Notes under the pieces: generated by a model
The model's input: only the letters and a program-made list of their open reading frames with translations
Database searches by the model: none
What the model was told of the DNA's origin: nothing
DNA from: Nemopilema nomurai
Lineage: Eukaryota; Cnidaria; Scyphozoa; Rhizostomeae; Rhizostomatidae
Assembly: GCA_003864495.1 (NCBI GenBank)
Contig: ML133395.1
Coordinates: 792,845 to 856,844 of the forward strand
Direction: 5' to 3'
DNA: 64,000 nt
Shown here: in pieces, positions 49,601 to 61,600 of the stretch
Layout of the letters: each line of letters starts with the position of its first letter
Numbering within the stretch: the first letter of the stretch is position 1
Position numbers and translations under genes: made by a program

Positions 49601-52600
49601 TGAAAAGTCTCTGGTCGCAAGCTTTGCTTATAAATCTCGAGTTCACTGATGCTATATTTATTTTTACTTTGTACTTTTCATGAAAAGGCCTGTGTAATCC
49701 GTTCAACCTTTTTAATGTTAAATGCACATTGACTTGTGGCGAAGTGACTTTGCAATTTCTGTAAAAAGGAACATTGCAAACAGCCGTTGGTAAAATAGTT
49801 CAAATACATTCAATTAAATGTAGAAACCAATGAAGCTATGGTAAACATCCCTTTTCCTTTCCTAAAGGAAAATGGTCAAAACAATTAAACGATCATAAGC
49901 CCCCTTTCAGTTTTAAACGTGCTATGAAATTTCCTGATAATGATAAGCAGCTGGGTTTTTCATGTGTAGAAAAATCCACAAAATCAAGCTGGAAAATCGA
50001 TTTCTAAGAATGTTGCTTGAATCCTTTCGATGCTCCACCAGCCAGTCACTCGTGCACCCGATTGGTTCTCCGTGAGGGAGTAATTGAAGTTAAGACCAAT
50101 TGGGACGTTTGAAAATCCCGAGTTGCGAATCGTCCACCTGCATGAACGGTGTGTTGACGCAAAAACGACACTGCAATATGCTGGCCTATTGGGTGACTGT
50201 AATTCCTTCTAAGAATCGCTAAACAGCTGATATATGTGCTTCCTTTTGTGTAACGAGTCTCAAAAATGGCTTCTCAAAAGAGGCTAACTTCTGTGTCAGC
50301 ATATATGATATTCTGTGGGCGAGTATTTGAACTGCATCAATCGAACTGTAGGCATCAATTTACAAGTTCTATAGAAACCATCCCTTTGCAACCTTCACCC
50401 AAATCGATCGCTGTCCACCCACACCTCTACTAATGGATATTTATTTTAAACAGGATGTAAAACTGATTTGCTGCGATTCGTTGGATCGAAGTCCGTTGAG
50501 TTTCCTGAGGATTTCAACATCCACAACCATCTCAGAAAGACGCACTGCGAAGCAAGACATACCAAGTTGAACGAGGGCAAGAATATTGACTGGGCCTCTG
50601 CGGAGGCGCTGGCTTTTGGGACGTTGCTACATGATGGTGCGTAAATACGGGGGTAACTCTATTCGCCCTCGGCTCTTCTTGGATTAAACACCCAGTGTTT
50701 CATGGGTTCTAATTATTTCACAATGAAAGTCCCGATTGTTGGTGTTAGCTGGTTCTACTGAAGCCCCTCTTTACTAACAATAAGGAACAGCCTAATGTGA
50801 AAGCTCTAGTTGTTGCTCGTTCCCTTTGCCCATTTTCATCGTTGATCTGTACTAAATTATTCTGCGGGTGGGTTTAGATTTTGTTGTTGTTGTTCTTGAG
50901 CGATCTAAATATTATTTCTCCTTCACTTCCCCCTTTCCCATTCATTAATTAACTATTTTATATATGTGATTATTTATTATTGATTTTTCCTTTTCTCCGA
51001 CTTTCTTTAAAATAGATCTAAATTATTTTATGTACAAAGCTACGATCTTTGAGCCTACTGCCCATCGATTTATATTGTTTCTATTATTGTTATGTTTCCA
51101 TATGAGCCTGTGAGCATTTCGCAGGCTACAACATTCGATTGTGCGGTCAGGACGTGGGGCGTGGCACCTTTAGCCATCGCCACTGTATGCTGATTGACCA
51201 AGAAACAGACGAGCTTTTGGTCCCTTTGAACCACATGACTGATGACCAGAAATCTTTCTTGGAGGTAACAGATACTAATCGCATTTCCAAATTTTTTGCA
51301 CTTACGTTCAGATTTGTCTTTTCAAAGATGCGAAGCCCTTTTGTATAACTATTGTTAGTCTAATGATATTCCAAAATACATGATTTATGTTAAAATCTTC
51401 AATCATTTCAATTTCTTGTGTGGGTCTTGGAAAATAAGCGGAAGTGTTGGAATCAGTAAATGAGAGACAACACCAACCCTTATTTATCTGGCTACAGTTG
51501 AAACCTTGCTGAAGAAGACCGCACTTGGGATGTGAAACGCGATGTTACGATATGAACTGGTAGAAATAACTGATGCACTTAAGACTCTACATATGCGCTT
51601 TCTGTGTGTAAATTCGTTATCATAAGAAGCATTGCCTTGGCACTTAAGAACATGCATGGTGTAATTGATATCATTCACGAAACAGAAGGGCCATTACCTT
51701 GAGCAAAAATATTTTTGTTTATCAACAGCCAACACAAATAATGTTTTGTACGTTCGAACTGATATCATATCGATATCATATCACATCAAAACATGTCATA
51801 TCATATTGATATCATGCACGAGTGATCTATGCTTCTTTTATGTATATTTTGACTGATAATACGAAAGATATTGTTGAAATACACCGTAATTATTCCTAGT
51901 TGACACGACATCTCTGACACAAGTATTTTATTTCAGAATGAAAGACGTGCATCCAATATTGCATACAAAAGTTTTTAACAGCCTTTGCTACCCCTGTTGT
52001 TTTGATTTTCGATAGCGAATCCAGTGGATAAGCGGAAAATGGATTTTCCCTACTTGTGTACTTTTTCTAATGCCCTGACAATGCAAATATCGGAAAATGA
52101 CCAACAGCTGACAAAATACATAGCCACCTTTTTACCAATTTTCCTATTTCTTTCTGAGTTGTTGATTGCTGCAGGATCGCGTCCGTTCAGGATGAGTGAC
52201 GCTTTGATTTTTCGCAGGTCGCTAACAGTCCGCTCTCGGAAGAAGCCGTTCTGGCCTTCGAATACGGAATGAGTTTGAACAGCCCGAGAAATCTCATCGT
52301 CTGGGAGGCACAGTTTGGAGACTTCTTCAATGGCGCCCAGATTATCATCGACACGTTTGTGACTGGCGGGGAGTGTGAGTTGATTGCCTACATCTTAAGC
52401 CCTGTCCACACTACACAAATTAACCCAGGTTCGCCCCAGGTTTTAGCTAACCCAGGTTAGATTTTGCAGTGTGGACACAACTAAACTGGGTTCGCCCTGG
52501 GTTAGTTTGTGTAGTGTGGACAGGGCTTTAGCTTGTCTTTCTGTTTCAGTTCTAACACTAGGGACAACTCTTTCCACCTCAGCCCCCACTTCCCTGCCAT

Positions 52601-55600
52601 GTCATTACACAATTTCTGATGTTGCTGAAAGCGAGAATGTTTGTAAAAACCTTCGCAAAAGCCCTGCAATAAAGCTCACCAAATTGTAGCTAATGCAAAT
52701 GCTGTTATTATTGTCAATCATTCTATTTAGTCTGGCTGTTTGGAATCTTCAAACTAAGTAGTCTAGAAAAAGTTATAACCTCTCTCCGGCTGCAATTTTT
52801 ATAATCAAAACCTTCCTCGTTACCAAGTCAAAACATTTTTTTCAATCACTTTCAATGTTTGTAAAATAGTACTAATAAGCCTTTCTTAAATGTAAAGCCC
52901 CGGCCAAACCAGCGCAACATTTCGTCCAACAAGTCCCAACAATGTTGGGTATAAATGTTGGGCTGGTTTGGCCACCCATGTTGGACGATGTTGGATGATG
53001 TTGGGTGATGTTGGGTGAAGTTTGACTTTGATCAAAAATGTTGGATGATGTTGGGATGGTTTGGCCACCCTGTCCAACAAAATCACATTCGCGCAAGCGC
53101 AGAAAGGAAAAGCTCGCCACTTTGATTTGTTTTGGTTGGGAAGCTGCGAATGCAATTGACGAAAGATGGAGACCAAACATCAACAGAAAAATCGGCTTTT
53201 TGAAACGGCTTTGTATTTAACTATAACTGTCAACCATCGAACAACCCCTTTTCTTGTCTCCTCTAAATCAATTTTCTGGTCTTCCCGCGCTTTACTTTGT
53301 TTTGAGTCTCTTCTTCACTATCATCCAAAATTTCACATACACCTAAAAACACTGCTGCCGCTTGTCGTTTTGTTCTAAATCGAAACGCCATGTTCGGCTG
53401 CCTAGTAGAAAGCCTGAGCGAATGGGTTAAGCCTCTGGTTGTTGTTGTTGCCGTTAATCAACAAATGTTGGATGAAATGTTGCGTTGGTTTGGCCACCCC
53501 TGCATCCAACAATGTCCAACAATGCGCAAAAGTCGCCAACATTGTTGGGATTTGTTGGATGAAATGTTGCGCTGGTTTGGTCAGGGCTTAACATTAACAG
53601 GCAAAGCCTTTATCCAGGACCCAACTGTGTGGCCGTCAATTTTTCTGGACTCTTAAAGCCATATGTGTTAGAGACTAGTTATGACTATGAACCTATCACT
53701 AGTTAAGTTATCAAGGGGCCCGAGAAACTATTACGCTTTCTTAAATGTGAGTTTCATTCAGAAGAATTGATTTTCTGTCATTATAATAGAATGCGTTCTA
53801 TCTAATGATGTTTGAATTGATTGTTTCCTTCAAGTGAAATGGATTCTACAAAGTGGACTGGTGATGCTCCTCCCGCACGGCTACGACGGGGCAGGTCCCG
53901 AACACTCGTCCTGCCGATTGGAACGGTTCTTGCAAGTAAGGGACCCGGCAGTATTCAAGTTTTAACATGATCAATTTGATTTTAATTCAAATAACATACA
54001 CTTTTATTACGATTCGGGTTTCTGTAGTGCAAAGCCTCAGCATCGTTATATCAAGGCCTTTGTCAACATAGCTTGGCTGGACTAAAGATACACATTCTTG
54101 AATAGAAAGGAATTCATATATCACAAAAGAGTTAGCCAGCACGAAGATAGATTAGTGGTGTTCCTTATAAAGCCTTTCTGAAAGCAACCTCGGTTTTTGG
54201 CTGGCCCTTAAGAAATCTTCCAAAAACAATTCCTTCCAACTTCATTTCACAGGATCATCCAGCCAAGTCAAATGTTTGTTGGAATCAACACCTCCACCTG
54301 CCCTTGTCTTGAGATCAGAGGCTTTGCATTGTTCCTTTTAACTTCACTGGCTGACCAAAACATGCCAGTGCAAACAAAGCTATTGAATGATCTTCCATGT
54401 TAATTAAACACGCTGGCTTTGAAATATAGAACTCAAATGCGATTGATCATAGCTCAAAAGGTCTGCCCTCCTGTCCCTCGTACGATGCTCTCTGTAGCCT
54501 CGTTTGTTTCATTTTGATTTAACACAAAGAAATAGTCAATCACTTGTAAAACCATAAATCAAGCTAGCTTCGTGCTCGATTTCTACAGCATACGGTTGAT
54601 TTTAGAACCGGAGCTGATTGGCCTAGTTTCGCAAGTGACCGACGCAAGGTCCCCCTTCTTACAGTGGCAATAGTAGAATTAAGGGAATCAATATCAAGTT
54701 TATTGGTCTGATTTACGTAAAGTTCATGATGGCGAGACGTTTATATGGCTTGAGAGAATGACATGAAGCAAAATCCCTTTTTATTGAAGGGGACTCAGTC
54801 AAATTCGTCCCTTTATAATGCGAAGAGTTGGAATAATTGATGAGAACATTCATTTGTTGGCGTCTGACATATTTGAAGTTCGTCTAGAGATTTCTCGACT
54901 AATCGCTGTATCAGCTGAAAGAGCAAAAAGCCACTCTGAATTTAAATCACGATTATAATGAGTCATTGACTCAGACTTGTTCCCTTTTTTCCATAACCAA
55001 GGGCTAAGTTGCATGCACTCCCATCAATGCCCAAAGAATTTTCTAACCAAAGACTTCTTCTTCTAGTTGTCAGACAGCAAGGAGGATGGAGTGGACAGTG
55101 ACAACATCAACTTCGCCATTGCAAACCCAACAACCCCCGGACAGTACTTCCATTTGCTTCGAAGGCAGGTGGGTGTCAATCTGTAATTGACTAGCAAAAA
55201 CAATGGATGATGATCCTTAAGCCCTGAATCTTATTCTTGGGCTTCTCTCTTAATAAGCGAGACAGCTCGAGCTAAAAGATCCAAGCTGTGTACGTTTTAT
55301 CGAATACGTTGATTGGTTGTTTTTCGAATACGTTGATTGGTTGTTTTTCGGATGCGTTGATTGGTTGTTTTTCGAATGCGTTGATTGACTGTTTTTCGGA
55401 TGCGTTGATTGGTTGTTTTTCGGATGCGTTGATTGGTTGTTTTTCGAATGCGTTGATACGTTGTTTTTCGAATGCGTTGATACGTTGCTTTTCGAATGCG
55501 TTGATTGGTTGTTTTTCGAATGCTATGATTGGTTGTTTTTCGGATGCGTTGATTGGTTGGTTTTCGGATGCGTTGATTGGTTGTTTTTCGAATACGTTGA

Positions 55601-58600
55601 TTGGTTGTTTTTCGAATGCGTTGATACGTTGTTTTCGAATGCGTTGATTGGTTGTTTTCCAAATACGTTGATTGGTTGTTTTTCGAATACGTTGATTGAT
55701 TGTTTTACGAATGCGTTGATTGGTTGTTTTCCGAATGCGTTGATTGGTTGTTTTTCGGATGCGTTGATTGGTTGGTTTTCGAATGCGTTGATACGTTGTT
55801 TTTCGAATGCGTTGATTGGTTGTTTTCCGAATGCGTTGATTGGTTGTTTTTCGGATGCGTTGATTGGTTGTTTTTCGGATGCGTTGATTGGTTGGTTTTC
55901 GAATGCATTGGCTGGGTTTTTCTTGAAAACGTTGATTGGTTGCTATTCTAGTTATTCTGAAAAAGGAGTGCTCTTATCTTTCTCATCATCATATTGAAGA
56001 GCGGCCTAATCAGATCCTTCTGTGGTCGCATTCACACACCGGGCTGCCATTATTCTTCCTGAAAGAGACTGAGAATGGAACCTCTTCCCGCCTGGTTCTC
56101 CGTGATGTTTCGGAATGGTTGGATGGTTTCATCATGTTCCATCTTCGCAATACGCTGTGGACGGCATGCTTGATCTCCTTGCTTCTGTACCAGTATATCA
56201 GCGGGTTGAACGAGCTGCAAGCGTACACGAACACGTCCACCCAAGCGTCTAGCACGTACACGACATTCACTCCGTCCCCCGAGATCCCGCGGAACGCCAA
56301 CAACGGCAACAACGGTAGATAACACACCAACATGGCGGCAATAACGATGGCAACCGTGTTCGTGTTGTTCTCCCTGTTGTCGACGCCCTTGCCTAAGTGT
56401 TTCTGCTTCGGCGTCTGCTGGTGAATGCGTTTGCGGTGACTGAGAACGACGGCGAAGATCTGGCCGTAACACAGAAGAACAATCGCTATGTTGACGCAGA
56501 TGAGGACGGCGACGCCGATAAAGAACTGCGATGCGTCGAGCGCACTCGTGAACGGCATTGAAGTGAACAGCGCCCACAGTATCCAGTACGTGATGACGAC
56601 CCAAGAATACCGTCGTACGCTGGCGATGTTCGCGTACCGGAAGGGCATCTTTATGGCAATGCACCTATCGATGCTCACCACTGCGATGCTCTGAATCGAG
56701 ACGCCGATGCACAGGAAGGCGTGGTACGCACACACCGCGCGAACTCGGCAGTTGTGCGCCCCGCTCGCCTCCAGCAGTCGCCGCGTAACGGTCAGCGGCT
56801 GGACAACGGCTCCCGTTATGAAGTCGGTTACGCATAAACTTGCTAGCAACAGGTTGGACGGTGTCTGCAGCCGTTTGAAATTCCAAAAGACGTAGAGCAT
56901 CAATGTGTTGCCGACAATGGCCAATAAGGCTGTAGAAATGTTCAAGATTGAAGTCGCGATGGCAGAAATGGTTATCACCTTTGTGGGATGCGAAATCCGC
57001 AGGACCTCGAGAAACACGCAGATCTCCGCGACGCTCGCGTTCGCCATTCTCAGACCGGTCTCGAGGGACTTGCTATCAACCTCCTAATTTTCGGTTATCC
57101 TTTCTAGGCTAGTATTTCTGCCCGGTGAATACTCGCATCGGTTTCGCTATTTTAAAGCTCAACTCGCATGTATTTCGATCGTCTTGGTAGCCCTGCTCCT
57201 GCTGGCCTAGAGTCTCCCATCTAAAGAAAGATTATCATTTTAAATCTAGTTAAGTTCAACATCTGCAAATTTAAAGAACAGGAGATTTTTATTTAGAAAA
57301 GCCTCTTTCAAAATGATGAAAATTTTGGCAACCAGTAGTAACAAGTTAGTCAGAAATGACGCGAAAACATATAGATGACGGGTTCTAACAGTTTAACAAA
57401 TAGAAAATGAAATCACGAGGACTGTCTACAGGGCTCCATGGTGTTTTTACCTACCAAGGTCCTTCGATTGTCCAATCTCAAACTTCACCAACAATCCCCC
57501 CTTAGCTCAGTTCTCTTCAGTCCTGTCTAGCATTCATGTTTCATCGCGAACCCTACCCGAAAGCTAAAAGTAAATGGTAGTCAGCAATATACAGTATTTA
57601 GAGAAAAGTTCACTTATCCATTCACCTGCTCTCTCCGTGTCTGTGAGCAGTTGAATCAAAGCATTCCGGTCGTCTTTGCCAAAAGCATGCAGTCTCATTG
57701 GCGTGATCTGTTTTCCTCCAGTTCAGCAATCCAAATCCGCCCTTCGGTCACTTGCAAAGCTCGGTATCTGCTGAAAACCCGCCCTTCTGTGTCTTTCTCT
57801 TCTCGGCCAACCCAGCTGCCCTCCGCCAGGCTTTTAAGGCGAATTCTGGCGTTCTTGCCTCTCTATTTGCCTTTAATCAATCGATGCCAGCCACGCATCT
57901 AGCTATTGTGTTGCCGTCCTATTTTCGTCACCGCTATTTGGTCGACCTATTGTCACGCGCCAAGGAGCAAACAATTACTGCTGGATTCGTACAATGCAAT
58001 TCATTACCCGATGGCTGCCCGATAAGGACATCACGTGGTTGGCCTTGCGCTAAGAAGAAGCGTAATTGCTAGCAAACATTAGCTGGTTTTTTAGCATCGC
58101 CATTTGTCAAATATTGAGCATTTTGCAGATGTCGCTCAGATTTCAATAGATTAAACCTCGGCTTGATTATGTTTAGGTCGGTCTTTTTAGCGCAAAAGCA
58201 AACAAGTGCACTAATCAGCAGCGTTTCCTTTCATTTTCGCCAATTATTCTTCATCATTTCTGTTCCTTGTGGTTTGAATTCACGTAAAGGATTAACAGAG
58301 ACCAATGTTCCTCTAATACGATAGAAATCAAAAAGTACCAAGTACAAGCTACCGCTCTTTTCGCAAACTGCTAATGCATCGTGATTCCAAATGCGCAATT
58401 TTCACAACCTCAATCGGCTCTTTATCCTCTTGTTGCCAAAAAGCACTTGTCGTTCGTCACGTAACTTCAATATATTTCATTTGACCTTTTTCCAAATCAT
58501 TTCTCATTTTAGCCTTCCACTAGCCTTATCGCAAATTTTTCGCCTTACGGAGACAGTCCTCATAGAAACCAATAAACATTCGCTTTGTAGCAAATGTGCT

Positions 58601-61600
58601 AATGACAAGTTGCTTTTGAAAAGTTAAGCCAAAAGAAGTTTTTTGTGCCAGTGTTTCGTGTACAAGTAAGAGCCTCTCGCCATTAGTGAGGTCTGAAAAT
58701 GTGCATTTTAAAGGACGATTAAGGCAGGCACTCGAAGGCGTTCCGGCAGCGCTTAAGAAAACAACAATCATTCTTGATTCTGTATTCTGAGGATATCGAT
58801 CGCAACATCCCACTAGCACGTGGCACGAAACATCGCACTTCAAAGCGAGCGTCGAGAAAACCGTTTCAGAAAGTCATTTTAAGGCCCAGATGACGAAGTT
58901 CTGTGGCAGTTATTGATTTATTCATCGCTTTAGTCTGAGGTAATTTGCTAGGAGAATGAAAAAAACTTACTTTAAAGCATTTTAAGTCTTCTGCAACCTC
59001 TTAGCCCTCTATAACCCTAAAATTATGTGAAATTGCCCCAAAAATTGGATTTGATTGTTTATGTGCAAAATTTACCATGTTTCGTTATTTTGAATGGCGA
59101 GGAATGTGTTTTCTTTTGGTTTTGAACACTGGCCTATGACATCAGGTTTCGCCACATCTTGACATATAACTCGGCAAAGGACTAAACATTTTTAAGGATT
59201 TTACATGCTTTTAATTAGGTTTCCAGTTTTTCTTTTTAGGCTGTAACATATCTAAGACAGCAAAATTGAATACAGCAACTGCCATATTTTGTTATTCTTG
59301 TTGTTGCCTCTTCTGGACAAATGCAAGGCTTTTGTTTGATGTTTCAGGTGGCTCGTGACTATCGGAAGCCGCTCATCGTTGCGTCACCAAAACTCATTCT
59401 ACGGATGCAGGTGTGTCAGGCTTGACTTCTGTCAATTGTGAAGTGACGTCAGTAGCAATGGCCATCTTGTTTGTGCCTTGAGTTCTTCTTAAACTTGCTT
59501 GCTTAACAGTGCCTGATCCAAGGGTTAGTGTGATGCAAAGGGATTGATTTTGCAGAGGTAAAGCGTCCTTCAAAAGCTGGATTTATATCGCACTGAATCA
59601 ACATATAATGAAAACTCGCGTCTCAGTATGACCGATAAGCAAATAAAGATAATAATCATAAATCGAATATTTATACAGGATGATCTATCAGTGCAAAAAG
59701 TCCTGTTCCTAAAGTCAAATGGAAAGTAAAATCTTACAGTAAAATCTTACAGTAAAATCTTACAGTAAAATCTTTTAAAATATAATTTTTGCCTATTTAC
59801 AATGCTATTTACACTTACAATCTAACGCTTTTCTAAATAAAGTTCTATATTTTATGCTCCTAACTTCGGAGGGTAGTGCATTACATGCCTTAGCAGCTAG
59901 AAAATAAAAACCCTTGCGTCCAGTCTCAAGCTTTACTTTCGGTAGCTTCACTGTATTCAAGTTGTTTAGTGTTGTATAAAGAAGAAAGATGAAGAAAGAT
60001 GCTCTCCTCGTTCCAGGCTGCTACGTCTTCTATCAATGAAATGACAGAAGGCACGTTTTTCCAACCCGTCCTGGCGGACGCATCAACAAATCCTTCTGAC
60101 GTCACCAGGCTGATCTTCTGCAGCGGAAAGCATTTCTATACGCTTGACAAAGAGAGACGAAGCCAGCAGATTACCAACACCGCCATCATTCGCATAGAAG
60201 TGAGTTATACATGTTATAAGCGCAATACATTCTGAATGACTTCGCTTGAAGACAATCTTAATGGGGCAGCGTGCCAGGAGGTGAATCCTGGATTTGATTA
60301 ATGTTTACCATTAACCAACAGTAGATTTGCTAAGTTATTTTCTCCGCATTTCACGACTGGGTTTATATTCCCCATTCGTTGTACCGTTTTCAAATTACTC
60401 CACTTTCAACGGCGTTTCAAATGTCTCCCTTTTGATGCGTGTCGATGAAAACGCAAAGCCCAAAACGGAGACATTCCGCGCATATAAGAACAGAGTACTG
60501 GAAACAGCCTTAATGTCATGTGCGTGTTTTAGTAACGATATGTCTGCAAATGGAGTTATTTGTCACAATGTTTTCGTTGTTTAGGAACTGGTGCCATTTC
60601 CAGCCGAGCGGTTGAAGGATGAGCTGAAAAAATATCCCAACGCCAAAGGTATGTTTGTAGCCTCACTTTGATGCTAGAATCACATATTTGGCTTTAAAAG
60701 CAGGATGGGATTGAAAATGATACAATATCAACAACTTTGATACAATATCAATAACTTTGATACAATATCAATAACTTTGATACAATATCAATAACTTTGA
60801 TACAATATCAATAACTTTGATGCAATATCAATAACTTTGATACAATATCAATAACTTTGATGCAATATCAATAACTTTGATACAATATCAATAACTTTGA
60901 TGCAATATCAATAACTTTGATACAATATCAATAACTTTGATACAATATCAATAACTTTGATACAATATCAATAACTTTGATGCAATATCAATAACTTTGA
61001 TACAATATCAATAACTTTGATGCAATATCAATAACTTTGATACAATATCAATAACTTTGATGCAATATCAATAACTTTGATACAATATCAATAACTTTGA
61101 TACAATATCAATAGCTTTGATGCAATATCAATAACTTTGATACAATATCAATAACTTTGATGCAATATCAATAACTTTGATACAATATCAATAACTTTGA
61201 TGCAATATCAATAACTTTGATGCAATATCAGCCCCGCACATTTTGATTATTGAGTATTGAAGCCAAATTATTAAAACACTGCCCACGATGAAAGCAAAAT
61301 GAGCTGAAGAATGCACTCAAACCACAAATATCATGATCAATCATTTTTATTCAGTTGCTGCTTGAAATTCCTGGAACCAAAAGCCGCGTGAAAACCTGTT
61401 GAGTTCAATCGGCCCTGCTTTTCAATCAATCAGTATTAATAATCATGTTATGAATTCGTCTGACTTTTGTCTGAGTTTTCACGTGCCCTCGCAATAAACT
61501 ATCCTGAATCTCCTAATAAAAGTCGTGAAAATCAGTCAATGAAAGTCAATAAAAAGCAGTCTTTGATTTTTCTAATACAACTGTTGTGATCACAGGGCTT

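Noticed and set aside
55288..55997. Open frames of 83-194 codons on both strands
   Set aside because: By-products of the 24-bp minisatellite; the translations are pure repeats with no start or splice context.
56050..56664. Second minus-strand frame of 204 codons overlapping the GPCR
   Set aside because: Out-of-frame shadow of the GPCR coding region; the GPCR frame has all the seven-span signatures.
57651..58072. Two overlapping plus-strand frames in DHTKD1 intron 19
   Set aside because: No domain, no splice signals and two frames equally open; treated as chance.
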